Shown here: piece after piece, positions 1 to 12,202 of the stretch | How positions within the stretch are numbered: the stretch's first letter is position 1 | Layout of the letters: each line of letters begins with the position of its first letter | NCBI GenBank assembly: GCA_047967505.1 | Contig: CM106539.1 | Reading direction: 5' to 3' (one strand) | Origin: Dipteris shenzhenensis | Lineage: Eukaryota; Polypodiophyta; Polypodiopsida; Gleicheniales | DNA length: 64,000 bases | Notes under the pieces: model-generated | The model's input: the letters and a program-made list of their open reading frames with translations, nothing else | Database searches by the model: none | Told to the model about the DNA's origin: nothing | Position numbers and translations under genes: made by a program

Positions 1-243
1 TATGGCATTTAACAAGCTTTGCAAGGTAAGAAGCCTTCAATAGTTGGGTAGAGGGCATAGACTTGTTGGTAGGTATGATTGATGCTATTGCTGAGCTGAA
101 TCCCTTCCCTTTTGATGGCGTAGATGTGTGCTATAGGATCCCTACCATTTGGCAAGTCCCTAGCATCACATTCCATTTTTTGGAGGGGGTCAACGATCTA
201 GAGCTCGTGTTAGCATTATTATTATATTCTAGGCAGTGGCCAA

Positions 244-449
244 TGTAATGTAATAAGAGGGTTAGGGGCACTTTTCCCTCTTAGAGGTTTTTCCCCCTTA
301 CCACAATTTAATCCCTAACTACGGTTAGTGATAAGATAGGGTTTTGTCACTTAGACAAAACCCCTCATCTCTCTTTTGTACTACACTTCATTCAGTCCAC
401 TATTGATTGACCTACGTTTAGCTTACTCTTGCTCTCCTTCTTTCTCACA
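244..449 (+). repeat. 3' part of a copia-type LTR
   Basis: This AT-rich segment sits directly upstream of a tRNA-Met primer site and ends in CTCACA, as an LTR terminus should. The left limit is a guess from a TGTAATG start; I did not find a second copy of this LTR in the window, so its length is uncertain. The 240 bases before it show nothing I recognise. Confidence 0.4.
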
Positions 450-451
450 TT

Positions 452-464
452 TGGTATCAGAGTA
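452..464 (+). other. Primer-binding site of a copia element (initiator tRNA-Met)
   Basis: TGGTATCAGAGTA matches the 3' end complement of initiator tRNA-Met used by plant Ty1/copia elements. It lies 2 bases after the putative LTR end. Four more such sites occur in the window, at 25330, 48049, 55446 and 56770. Confidence 0.65.
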
Positions 465-469
465 GTGTT

Positions 470-1523
470 TCTTCCCGGACCTGCTCCCAACTCCCACATC
501 TACTCTTAGCTCCCATCCATACAACTCCCGTACTTCAACCTGCTCTAGCTCGAGATTGCCATTCCGTACAGTCCATACGATTGTATGGATTCCATACCTG
601 CTTTTATACTATTCCATCGCTAAGCATTCCGTGCCAGCTCCCATCTGTACACATCGACGTCTGTATAACGTATGGACTAACTGTCCGTACTGTTTCGCAG
701 AGCACGCCTGCAGCCCATCCGTACCTATAAGTGTGATGATGCCTTCGTTCGCATAGCACACAGCTACGTCGTACAGTAGACGTCGTACATTCTATCAACC
801 TGTATGGACTAATAGATTTGACCGTACAACTGTGTCGCACATGTGGCCATAGATCCGTACAGTACCTTCTGCATAATACATCCTTACAGCAGGCGCAGGC
901 ACTGTACCTATCCGTACAGCCATACAGTCCATACTGTACGGACTGTTGTAGGTTTCTTGAGCAAGGTTCTTCTTGCAGGGTCCATTTTTAGGCACATTCT
1001 TTGCTTTAAGCCATTGCTTTGGCTCAGGTTCAAGCAAATTTGGGGGTAGATTTGTGCACATTTGCTGGTGTTGAGCACATTTGGAGCTTTAGCAGACAAA
1101 TTGCAAATTTGGGGCTTTCAGTCAATTTGCCCTCTTTCGCTTGCAATTTCACCCCAAAATTTGGGGCTTTTGGTTTTAAATTGCAATTTCATACATTTTT
1201 GGGGGTTTCTATTAATTTGCCCTCTTTTGGATGCAGTTTCTCTGAAGAAATTGGGGCTTTTGGCATTTGGATGCAATTTGACAGTTGAAAGACCATTTGG
1301 GAGATTTGCAAGCAGTTTTGGACTTTTAGTGTGAGTCAATTTGTAGACTTTTGCCATTCTTTGCAGATTTTTGGGCAATTAATAGAGCATTATGGTGCAT
1401 TTTGAGCCTTTGATAGGCTATGACAGTATTTGTCACTGTGGGCAATTTTACTTGGGCATTTCGCATCCCAGGAAGGGAGTTTACTTGTTCAATTTGCTGT
1501 ATTTTTTAGTTTATTTGGCAAAA
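470..1523 (+). other. Copia 5' leader rich in CCGTAC/GTACGG motifs
   Basis: This is an untranslated leader between the primer site and the gag start. From about 530 to 960 it contains roughly ten CGTAC or GTACGG cores, mostly as TCCGTACAG. From 1000 to 1500 it changes to repeated short strings of the type GCAAATTTGGGGC. The same two-part layout, in reverse orientation, precedes gag in the elements at 47.1-47.9 kb and 54.6-55.4 kb, so it is a property of this copia lineage. Short frames here are not coding. Confidence 0.6.
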
Positions 1524-1588
1524 ATGGCTTAGAACGACCCTAATGAGGTGTTTGGAGTCCTCTTACAAGAGGATAAGTTGGATGAAAG
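1524..1588 (+). pseudogene. Truncated copia gag start
   Basis: An ATG opens a frame whose predicted residues (NDPNEVFGVLLQEDKLD) match the gag start of the element at 46.8 kb (NNQDLFGVLREDDKLDG). Codon 3 is a TAG stop and the similarity ends abruptly near 1588, where unrelated sequence begins. This is a broken gag, cut after about 20 codons by deletion or by joining to another element. Confidence 0.55.
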
Positions 1589-2556
1589 TTGATACACCAA
1601 TCAGCATTAACAACACACCCCTTTAGTAGAGCCAAAACAGAACACGGCATTGACATATGCCTAAGTCATTAGGGTCTTGAATTTGAGTTCACACATGGAA
1701 TGACAAGTGGTTCTATACAAGCAACTCTCGAGGATGCATTTAACTCCAATGTGAAGAGATTACACCAATATGGGTTTGGATGAGTTTCTTGTGACCCTCA
1801 TAGCCTTTTTCACATTCCTTTACTAACATCACCATTAACTATCTAACTTCTACTCATCCTCTTTTCTTTTAATTCTAGCTTAGAAGCCTTTCCTAGAATC
1901 CCCCCTCTATAAACCTCTTCATCCATAGTCCTCATTTTAGGGGTTTGAATGGTGTATTATCAGACTCTTCTCGATTTGATGACTCAGAAAAAAACAAAGC
2001 TCCAGATGATGCCATTACTTTATTGCGCTCAAATACTTCCAAGCAAAGCCCTCAATGAAATGTAATCCATAAAATGGATTTTAAAGGAACTTCAATGCAA
2101 AGAAGCAAGACAAAATGTCATGCACAACTCCAAACGTTCAAACATGGCATGACAAGGACATAGTCTGATGCGAATCCATTAGAAGTCCTACTCAAATCAA
2201 ATATGGGACTTAAGAGGAGCATGAGACTGCACTTTACTTACTCTGCTAACACTAACACCACTAGGATCTTACATCAATCCCTACTAACACCTTCTTCCTA
2301 ATAACTTACCCCTTAGATTTTTCTTTTTCTTTTTCCTATTCCTTCTTTGAATGGTCACAAGTCCTCAACTCGGCTCACTTAAACCATGAAGTGCTAGTTC
2401 TAGGCGAATCACTCATCCATACTTCCAGCAAGCATTCCATAACAAGGAAGTACTACATCCCTATGCTGCAATGGACCAAAAGAAGATTCAACCCAGTGCA
2501 TATTAACAACACTCCACCAACCATAAACATTGCATGATCCAGAGGACTCTGGATCG
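1589..2556. other. Stretch without recognisable gene
   Basis: AT-rich, no long frames. It may be the 3' untranslated part of the element whose polypurine tract and LTR follow at 2557. No coding domain was seen. Confidence 0.4.
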
Positions 2557-2995
2557 AGATCAGAAAGGGGGGCATGTTAACAAAGTGGTTAACAATATGC
2601 CACTGTTGGTGGTTAAGTGATGTGATTTGATGGACAATGGCAAGTCCATAGAGCTAGGATTGTGTCTTGGAGCTAGATGGGCGCAAGAGGATGGTACAAG
2701 AATGAGAAGAGAGAGTGGTATAAAGAGATTAGGGTTGGCCCTCCCTTCAAAAGGTGACTTTTATAAAAGGCCAAATGGTTGACTTTGGTCTTCATTATTG
2801 TATGCACAAGTTTGGAATACAAGCTCCCTCTTCTCTTCCAAGAATGTCTTTGGGTGTTCTCTTGTTTCCTTTGTAGTGCCTTTGTGTTTGCCACTCCATC
2901 CCCCTTCACTCTCCTCTTCCCTTTCCCTTCTCCCTCCCTTCTCCCCTCTCTTCTCCCTTCTCCCCCTTCCCTCTTTCTCTCATGGAAACACATTG
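2557..2995 (+). repeat. Polypurine tract and 3' LTR of an LTR retrotransposon
   Basis: A purine run (GATCAGAAAGGGGGGC) is followed by a TGTTAACAAAG start at about 2575, the usual arrangement of a polypurine tract and the U3 start of an LTR. A TATA-like TTTATAAAAGG lies at about 2759, followed by a CT-rich stretch at 2890-2990. The right end is set only approximately where CT-rich DNA ends in ACACA. No matching 5' LTR was found in the window. Confidence 0.45.
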
Positions 2996-3249
2996 CAATA
3001 ATTGGGGACCTGATCCGGGCTGCTTGAGTGACACATGCGGATGGCTCGTGCCTTGCATTGCTCTCACAAGGAGTAGCTTGGAGTGGAGGCTCCATCGGCA
3101 TTCCTTCAAGATCCCCATGACACATGAGTCATCATCAAGTCCTATACAACTGGGCTCTATCATAGGCTTGATCAAAATCAAGGCCAAGCAACACATATGT
3201 TTGACCTGATGCAATAGCATAATCTAAAGTAGAGGATACATTAGGTACA

Positions 3250-3815
3250 TTCTTGAAAATGTCAGGGCCCTTTATAAATTTTTTGAATCTCTATCCACTA
3301 TTCCCATGCATGTATGTCAAATTCGACTTGACAAAGCTTTAACAATGATCTTATATGCCCAATTAGCCATATCCAAGAAGTCCCACTTGACAGTGTTCTA
3401 AAAGAAAACATAAAATTTTGCTATTAGTCCATATGGGCTAGGGGCCTTATCAAACTCAAGGACATCCAAGGCTTCCCATAGCTCCTTCTCTGAAAATGCA
3501 CAAGCTAATCCCACTCGCTAGCTAGAAGACTACAAATGACAAAACAACAACAAACAACCCCCTAGGATCCCTAAAGACCTCTTTCCCCCTAACATGATCT
3601 TACAAAGCACTGCAACACCTGCCTTCCATTGTAGTGGAGAATTCACAAAAATGTTGAGCCCTACCTATTGAAGTGCAAGCCAAATGCATTCGTCTTGACC
3701 ACACTTGAGATCCTGAAGGAACACAACATTTGGATTCCATCTTCTAATGGCAGCAACGCAACCCTTCTACTTCATCTTATCACAACACCCATGTATATTC
3801 CAAGATACTAATGAA
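3250..3815 (-). pseudogene. LINE (L1-like) ORF2 fragment: endonuclease and start of reverse transcriptase
   Basis: Reading the minus strand from 3815 gives an L1-type endonuclease start (SWNIHGC, then WNPNVVFLQDLKCGQDE), the conserved strand-helix region of APE-like nucleases. Further on comes the RT entry region FSEKELWEALDVLEFDKAPS, then WAYKIIVKALSSRI, which in intact elements lies after a longer stretch missing here. Several in-frame stops (TAG, TGA) and at least one frameshift and one deletion make this a dead 5' piece of ORF2. A 20-base direct repeat with the core ATGAAACTC sits at its upstream edge. Confidence 0.75.
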
Positions 3816-4416
3816 ACTCGAGGTAGACACTAATGAAACTCAAGGTAGGGAGTCCTTACCTCTTGTGTTATGTGAGATCCTTGTACGCATCTCTAAGGAT
3901 TTTGAAGCAATTTTCTTTATGTCCTACTGCTCTCACCATATTCTTGATTCTTTTTTAAACACCTTTTGCCCAAGACATGTTCAAGGAATTTCCCTCCAGA
4001 ACTTTGCTAACCTGAGACTTGTCTTCCAAAACCTAGGAGGATGGATAAGTTGAAGGATGAGCTTGAACAACTCGAACAGAGGGCAAGACTGAAGGATAAT
4101 TATGCCCAGCAACAATTGTTAGAAAAAAGAAAGGAAAAATAAAATTGGATATCCCAAACAAGTGCAATGTGGCCTAAAATGCTTCAAAACACAAATAAGC
4201 CAAAGGGCACGCTATTGGGTTTGACATTGTGTATTATGAAATGCAATGACCTTTGGCATGCTTATGAGCCATATAGCAAGCAAGTGCATGGAAAAAGAAA
4301 TAATTCAAAATTATAAATAGTGTTGGATTTATTAGAAGATCTTTGCACATGCACAAATTGCACACTTTCAACTTCTTCCATTTTAGGGTGAATCTAGATA
4401 TCAATATCAACAATTG

Positions 4417-4710
4417 TTAGTATTTTAAGACCACCATGCAGTAGTCCCACTGTTTTGGATTCCAAATTTTCAATCCATTTTGGTTTTCAACAAATAGAAA
4501 AAAAGATATGGAGCATGCCTTCAAATGGGTGGGCATCACTTTAGCACAACATTGGAGGCCTATTAACCCATACCTAATGTTCTCATTTAGGTGTGTCCTT
4601 GGGTTGAGGAGAAGCTCACATATTTTATTTTTCTTGATTGCAGGTATGTATGGAACAAAATTTTGATGTTTTTGAATAAATTGCCATATCCTATAGTCTT
4701 CAGGATGCAT
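4417..4710 (-). CDS. Unrecognised 97-codon open frame
   Basis: An ATG-started frame of 97 codons with balanced, protein-like composition (several W, Y, C and H residues), which is uncommon for random AT-rich DNA. I do not recognise a family. Similar reading sense continues upstream of the ATG after a stop, so it could be the tail of a decayed transposon gene rather than a host gene. No promoter or neighbour supports a function. Confidence 0.2.
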   Translation of the reverse strand: MHPEDYRIWQFIQKHQNFVPYIPAIKKNKICELLLNPRTHLNENIRYGLIGLQCCAKVMPTHLKACSISFFLFVENQNGLKIWNPKQWDYCMVVLKY

Positions 4711-4924
4711 GCTTCACTTGCGACATAGCACTTGTAATGCTTTAAAGGTCTCATTATAGATCCTTATTCCATAATTTTTTGATCTAATGTTCAAGTTTCT
4801 AATGTTCAAGTTTGGAATGTGTACTATAACTTGAAGACAAAGTTTTCTGGATTCCCTTTAGCAATGCACAAGGGTCATGCAAGATACCTATATACAGAAA
4901 ATTCTCTGAACCTCACCAAAAATG

Positions 4925-5860
4925 GCTACACCCAAGCAAACAATGACCCTGCAAAAGAAGTACATTTTGGATGCAGTAGACTTGATGCTCTAGTATGGGG
5001 CTGAAGTGGCTATTGAGGCCATAGAACATAGGGGATAAGCAATGCTAGAGTGGATTAGACACCTTCCTTGGTCATTAAAGGATGGACACATGATGAACTA
5101 TTTCTAACATACTAGAACAAAATTGGGAGCACTTTTTATGAGGCACTGGCATCCAGACCTGAAGAAAGTCTAGTTGTCTCAATTTTCTTATTGTTGGGAA
5201 AATGCAAAGGTACAAAAGCATGCACTTTACCAAGAATCAACAAGAGCATTGATTTTGCTCTTGATGCAATTGAAGTATGGCAATATCTAGAGTGTAGCAG
5301 GAGCATGGCAAAGAAATTGTGATGTCCAAAAGTAGGATTATGAGACCATTGCAAATGCTTAAAAAACATTAAGAGATGACATGATGAGGTTGGAGCATTT
5401 AGGTTCCTCCTTTAGTGTGCAATTGTGTTGGAAAATCATGGCTCTCATATAGAAGATGTAGAAGTCTACAAATCCTGATTGAGTGAAAGAACAGATAGCA
5501 ATACGTCTTTCACCTTACGAGAGGTACAAGATCAACTTCATTGGCCTATGTAGACCTCACTCAAATTTTTTGAGTCCATCCTTATGGTCAAGGGATCTTG
5601 CATTGTGGAAAACTTTCTCACGATCAAGACACATCAAATTAATAGTCAAATGGCAGAGACAGTTCATGAGGCAGCTAGATCTTTTGTATTATGGACATTT
5701 GTAAATTGCTGCAAAGCTGCTAGTAGTTAAAGCTTTGGACTATTACACCCAAGAATCACAAGCTCTTTTGAAACCTTCCTATCCAATGTTGAAGGTATGC
5801 CTTTTCTTCCATGATTTAACATCAAGCAACTTGTGATGGAGATCATAATTAAGGCTTGTA
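4925..5860 (+). pseudogene. Decayed coding sequence of unknown family
   Basis: One reading frame starting at ATG 4925 keeps a protein-like composition for over 900 bases although interrupted by about 15 stops. Stretches such as YGAEVAIEAIEHRG and VKEQIAIRLSPYERYKINF look coding. Most stops are TAG, TAA or TGA, each a single C-to-T or G-to-A change away from Gln, Arg or Trp codons, as expected for a methylated, silenced transposon. I cannot name the family. Confidence 0.35.
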
Positions 5861-6349
5861 TATATGGTTGAAATGGCTATGTGTTGGAGCATATATATAA
5901 ATGTTTAGGATGTAAAGTATAGTGTTTTTGGCTACAAACACGTGGGAGTTGTTCAAGGTAAGGATTAGGACATACATATATGTTTTTTCCCTACAAACAC
6001 ATGTGGGATTGTGGATTACATTACGGCATATGTGGTTGGTTGCTATGATTGCCTTTACAATTACTATTAGCAAAGACATAGAGCTAGTTTCTATGGCATG
6101 ATTTCAATTGGGAATAAAACTTACCAAAGGGCCATAAGAATTGATTACAAGGTTTCTAAGGCCCCGGTAGTGATGACCAACTACTTAAGTGAGCATGTAG
6201 GCTAGTTTATAGCTTATTTCAGTTGCCTACAGGTTGGTTTACTAGCTTAGCATAGAGACTAGTAAATAGCTGTAGATGTAGACGAGTCAGCACACTCACG
6301 TCCCTACAGGTCTGCACTTGGTCTCGAGACCCAGTACCAGTTAGGTCCC

Positions 6350-6895
6350 TTGCCCTCTCCGACTCCCACTACTACTTCTCGCTCTGGAAGCGCTCACACA
6401 AACACCACTTGCTCTGACTTTGCCACTACCATGAGTCCTCCTTACCCGGCCCCGGTCACGGCTACTAGAGAGATAATAGAAGATAAAAAGGGCGTAGTAG
6501 TGATGGCCACCATAAGGCGGTTGATGAGCCACCACTTCAGGAGTGGCATAGCTACTGACTGGCGGTACCAAGATGACCAAAAGAAGTAGGCAGTCATCGA
6601 TGAATTGAAAAGAAAATACCCTAACCCCCCATATTGGGAGTTCAATGAGAATTACATGTGAGAGCGCATGGGTTTGGTCTTGAAGCATCGTAGGTCAACC
6701 TTGCGTACTTCCATCGCAAAGGGGAAAGCTAAACCCAGTTGGGTAGACAAAGCTTATTGGAGGTTTTTCAAGAAGCAAAACAGGGACCATCCCTAAATGT
6801 TCGAGGGTTAGAGGAGGGCTGCAAGGGGACGGCTGGATTCCATAGGTACTTTGCACTTTGGTGCAGGTGGACAGTTGGCATTCGAGGCAACCGTG
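6350..6895 (+). pseudogene. Plant En/Spm (CACTA)-type transposase fragment
   Basis: The frame runs from a Ser/Thr-rich start through LKRKYPNPPYWEFNENYM, then HRRSTLRTSIAKGKAKPSW and VDKAYWRFFKKQN, ending in GAGGQLAFEATV. The order (KF/KYP block, W-E-x-x-x-x-YM, arginine-rich block, then a G-S/G-x-x-x-F-A block) is that of the plant transposase family of En/Spm and Ptta elements. At least four in-frame stops break it. The frame meets GTG|GTAAGT at about 6895, a strong splice-donor match, so an intron may have begun here. No CACTA terminal repeats were located. Confidence 0.5.
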
Positions 6896-7155
6896 GTAAG
6901 TCTACTTCTTCTCATTTAATGTATTTTTCTATTTGTTTTACTACATATTGCATGTACTTTATCTAACTCTCATAAATTGGACCCACACCAAGCTACGATG
7001 GGTCACCTTCCTACAAACATAGAGACAAGACACGCGTTTCACATAGGAACAAAGCCGTGGTTTATTGAGTAAGAGGCACTAGGAGCGATGGTCGATTGGG
7101 CTGAGGTGGTTGCTCGCACGATATAAGTCTCCTCCTGATGGGACTTTTTAATCTA

Positions 7156-7290
7156 AACACACACACACACATGCATGCATGCATGCACGCATGCACATTT
7201 GTATGTATGCCTCTCTCTATCTCTGTCTCTGTCTCTGTCTCTCTGTCTCTTTCTCTCTGTATGTATGCATACATATATATATATATCCAT
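7156..7290. repeat. Compound microsatellite
   Basis: Successive simple repeats: (AC)n, then (ATGC)n with CATGCATG palindromes, then CT/TG-rich, then (AT)n. Frames here on both strands are low-complexity artefacts. Confidence 0.85.
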
Positions 7291-9985
7291 ATATCCTAAT
7301 GGAGGCATGATGCAAACAAATATATTTGCTAATTCCTCAACAGCGAACTACATGATTCAAGCATACATCCAATGGAAGGAAACTTTGAGTCCCAAAAGTG
7401 GTCTCTAGTAGTGCATTATGACCACATGCGTAGATTCCATGAACATCTCTACTTTCCATTAATTTGTTAGAGGTTGAGTCAAGATGGCAAAAGACTAAGT
7501 GGTCTAGGTTCTTGGAAGAGCATAGGAAATTCTAGTAGCAAGGCCTTCTTGTACCTTGCCAAACTTTTGGGCAATCACAAGTGCCTAAAATTTTAATGGA
7601 GAAATTGATAAATTTGAGCGAATAATTAGATTGGTCTTAGAAATGGTGTTTCACATGGCACATCAAAAATTCCATATAAAATGCCACATCATTCACCTAT
7701 ATTTGTATGAATAAGAATTCATACTAGGAAGCCCATATGTACAGATACATATTCACATGAATAAGTATTGGTATTCATACATTTTATAGATATACATACT
7801 CACATGAATAAGTATTTGTACTCATACTTTGTATTAGTAAGAATAACGTTCCTATATACATCACCAAGTTATGAAGCTTTCATTACTTCTTATATGTTTC
7901 TATAGAAGAGAAAAGGAGACGAAAGAGCAAAGCCCAAAGAAGGAAGACCTTTTGGATACTTAAAGCAATCCTAAAATAAAGAGGGAAATATCTCATATAT
8001 AGTGTGAGTTGTGGGAGAATCCTCAACATTGAGCTAATTGTAGTGAGAATTGTTTAAATCCAAGCTATCTTTTTCAAGACCAAGGCAAAATCTATGTTGA
8101 TATTTTAAAAAAAAGCTCACGAAGATGAATTACCCCATGCCCACTTTATCCCATCGATTGACTTCTTTACTAACTTGGGGTTTCTTTGTTGGGCACCCAA
8201 AGAGATTTTGAATACTAGAAAATTGGGATTCAAATGTGGTAGGTACAAATGTTGAATGTAGTATCCAGATATTTCCCATGCTGGTTACTAGATACAACCT
8301 GGCCTCTAGCAATTGTAATAGGCTCTAAATTGGTAGAAGTGAATGTCTCACTTTGCATTGCAAGGTAATCATGTTTGATTGCTTATAGTAGAGGCTTAGT
8401 GTAGGGACCACTAGGGTAACTAAACTCGTATTAGGTTAACCTTATAAATAAATAATAATAATAAAAGTAGTAGTAAATCATGTAGCACATATTTCTAGTC
8501 TCAGGCACCTAAGGGTAGTCACAAGGCCTACCAATAGTAGCAATTAGCTACTATTGAAATATAGTGGGAAAAAGACAATCCATGTAGAGTTGTCCTATAG
8601 ACATGCATGTGAGATAGCAAGCCACTAGGAGCAATAGCACGAAGGAGAAGGGGGAGACCAAGAATAGGAGTGGTAGAAGGAAAAAACTCATATGAGTCAA
8701 GGAAAATGGTCATATGAGGCAGAAGGAAAACACTCAATAGGGGCAATAAATAATCCATGAGATCAAAGCCACATCCAATAAAAAATCCATGTGTAGTTTA
8801 TAATGCAAAGTAGCCAAAATAGGAAAAAGAGCCAGTCCATAATAGCTTGAGAACACATCACTAAGAACACATACCAAGTCAAGTGTACACTTCTCCATTC
8901 AATTTTTTTGTTGGTGCACATAGGCTTTCTAGCAGCTCATCTCAACAATAGACCTTTTCAGTAACAACTGCACTATCAAACCACGTTTAGATATACATTT
9001 CAATCAGGTTGCAATGGAGACAAAACACCAACATAACATCATCTACATCTACATTTGATGACGCGCAACAATCATCCCTATGTGAGCTTCAAGACATAGT
9101 AAGGCTGTGATAGCAGTTATGGATCTAGATACACTCTGCAAGTCTGTACAATGGTTGGAGACCCATGCTTTAATAGGTTTCTTGCATGGTCCTCGCCCCC
9201 TATGATTTTTTTGATTGTTGGATCCAAAACACTTGGATTAAGGGAGGTCTTATAGTGACTACAGTAAGATATCTCTTGAAGGAATGTCTTATTATTTGCT
9301 TTGAGTAGCTAGAAATAGACAAGCATTTGAAAATCATGCTTTTGGGTTTATGAGGAAGTCCACCTCTATATTTAGAGACCTGGTCCTCTTCTTTTCACCC
9401 TAATTCCCCCCAAGCCACCAAGGCCTCAATGTGGATTGAGCTCCCCAATCTCCCTCTAGTCCTTTGCAGCAAGGCTAGAAGGTTGTGCTCCATCTTGGGC
9501 AAGGTCTTAGGAGTCAAAAATGAAACTTTTATTAATCCTAGCCTTTAGGGCTCACCCCCAAGTTGATCTTGCAGAAGAATTCCCAAAAATCTTGCTTCTT
9601 TCTTCCATGTTAGCCTCTTGCCTATGAGGTTAGTCCCTCATGTACACAAACTTAACAAACTCGTGCTTTCTCTATGGATTAGCAAGTCATGTAATCAAGG
9701 ACTTGTCCAAGAAATAAGGGGTCATAAGACTCCTACTCCCCCTTCCAGCGGGCCACTTGACTCCTCATTTGAATCGAGGATTGTTAATTCTAAATTTGAA
9801 ACAATCTCCTTTCCCAAGAAAGAGAACCAAAATCTATGCAAAACAAGCAGGTAATATTAAAAACCGGCTTGCTAATATCCTTGGCAAACAGATTGTGGAT
9901 GCATTCAGCCCGCAAGGACATGCCAATAAAAAAATGAATGGCTAGAAATGCCATCACGCCTTCGAGGTCTTTTATTGTATCTTTG
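7291..9985. other. Long stretch without recognisable gene
   Basis: AT-rich DNA with only short frames on both strands. Local oddities are repeated CATACTCACATGAATAAGTAT-like strings at 7730-7840 and an ATAATAATA run near 8450. I see no coding domain, RNA gene or element terminus. Confidence 0.5.
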
Positions 9986-9989
9986 AGGA

Positions 9990-11950
9990 TTGATATATCT
10001 CATAGAGGATTTAAGGGCGCCCTTTGTAATTTCTTGTTGATATAATATAAACCCACAATTTCCCAATGAATTAAATACTAAAACTTTATAGTTTTGCATC
10101 TTTAACATACTTTTGAAGACTCGCAAGCACAATTAGAGAGCACTATAGTCTTAGAGCTATTAACATTACAATGGCAGTGGGCGTTTATATATCTAGTATG
10201 ACACTAAACGGTAATTGACACTTATCATGTCATAAATACTAATTATCGAGCGGTAAGTTGTTATTGTCATAAATACTAATTATTGAGTGGTAAGCTCTTA
10301 TTGTCATGTGATAAAATCAAAATACTAGGTGGTAAAATTAGAAAAGCCTAGTACATGATCTTTTCTATTTGTAATCGCTCCTTTTTTAAAATATGACCAG
10401 GTTTTAAAATCATTTCTCTCTTAAAAGTAGGTTTTAAACCGTCTATACAAGTCAACCTCTTGTAGAGCCCTAGCTTAAATTCCCCTTTCTACTTTTGTCT
10501 TTCTTGCCAACGTAAAAAGGCACTCTAAGTGAGCCTTTGGGAGCTAAGCTTTTGTGGGCTAGAAATAGAGATGTTGAAAAGCCTAACATTCAAATTTCGT
10601 GATGCATATTCAAACATTCTTGTAAGTTGTCAAAATGTTTAGAATGAAACTCATAATATAAATAAGTGGGGCCAATATGCTCCCACATAAGAGGAAGAAT
10701 GTAGATGAAGAATTTATATGGATACATGCCTATCTTGGTGAATACGTTTACTGAACTAGGACACAATGCTATTGCCATTAAAGCCATGATGGCATCATCA
10801 TTGTTATGAAAGGCATATTCGGGCATTGAATGAAAACTGAAACACAACTAGCATTGCCATTATTCAATGGAGCCAATCATAAAGACTGGGGGAGACTTTC
10901 CATGTCATTTGCACATGCCTATATGGCTATATCTCATAGAGCTTACACAACTAGCATTGCCATTATTCAATGGAGCCAAGCTTAATAGAGATTGGGGGAG
11001 ACTTTCCATCTCATTTCCACATGCCTATATGGCTATATCTCATAGAGGATTCAAGGGCGCCCTTTGTAACCTCTTGTTGATATAATATAAATCCACAATT
11101 TTCCCAATGAATTACATACTAAAAGGTCAGAGTTTAGCATCTTTAGCAAGTATGTTTTAAACCATCGATGCCAATCAACCGCATGTAGATCCCTAGCTTC
11201 AATTCTTGTTGCTGATTTTGCCTTCCTTGCCAATGCTCTAAGTGAGCCTTTGCGAGCTAAGCTTTTGAGGGCTAGAGTTGAAAAGTCTAACATTCAAATT
11301 TTGTGAGGCATATTCAAATATTATTGTCAAAAGATTTAGAATGAAACTCATAATGTAAATAACTGGGGTCAATATGCTGCCACGTAAGAGAATGAATGTA
11401 GAGGAAGACCTTCTATGCATGCTTGCCTATCTTGGCCAATACGTTTACCCAACGAGGACACAATGCTATTGCCATTTAAGCCAAGATGGCTTTATGATAT
11501 GCATATTGGGGCATTGAATGAAAGCTATAATACAACTAGCATTGCCATTTATTCAATGGAGCCAAGCTCAATAGAGACTAGTGGGGACTTTCCATCTACT
11601 TCGCACATGCCTATACAACTAAACCATCATGTACGTGGTTGTGTGAGGGTAATAGTGACAATAGTGACACTGAGATAAACATGCTTGCTTTTGAGTAAGT
11701 CTTGGAGCTTCACCCTCCATGTCAATCATCATCTTTCACTTGTAAGCAACACGTCAAGGTAAAAAGTAACCTGGCAAGGGGGGTAATTTTGACTTTATAG
11801 TCATTTTTAGAGTCATATTGAATTATTGAAATTTGACAATAGAGAGAAAGGTGACCTAGGCTGGCACCTTCCTTATCCACTCGACAACACCACCTTCCCT
11901 ACATTCAGCCTCTAATGGGCGTGAGAACTTTTCCTCCATCCTTACCTTTT
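9990..11950. repeat. Duplicated 5' flank upstream of kinase A
   Basis: Block 9990-10130 (starting TATCTCATAGAGGATTTAAG) recurs at 11030-11160, and 10430-10620 recurs at 11150-11320, so about 1 kb was tandemly duplicated. The second copy lacks the 10135-10430 part, which holds two short repeats of the type CATAAATACTAATTATCGAG. A diverged third copy lies at 38.64-39.6 kb, upstream of kinase B. Short frames inside are not convincing genes. Confidence 0.7.
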
Positions 11951-12164
11951 TTTTCCATTAGGGAGTTTTTTGAGTCGGCACTAACCACGAGACAGTCTTT
12001 AGGACAAAAAAGAAGCGCAACCATGTCACGGTTTCCTATTGAATGGCAATTAAGCTAGCAAATTTGAAATTCAGTTGAATGCTAAACTGAGTCCATAACC
12101 TAGGGCATGAGATTGAGAGGCTTGCCATGAGATTAAGAGGCTTAGAGCTTTTACATGCTAAGGT

Positions 12165-12200
<36 letters not shown>
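12165..12200. repeat. (CT)n microsatellite
   Basis: About 18 uninterrupted CT units, 0.9 kb upstream of kinase A. Such tracts are common near plant promoters; a role here is not shown. Confidence 0.95.

Positions 12201-12202
<2 letters not shown>

Noticed and set aside
7156-7290. Short Cys/His- or Ser/Leu-rich frames in the microsatellite
   Set aside because: Produced by CATG and CT repeats; no protein sense.
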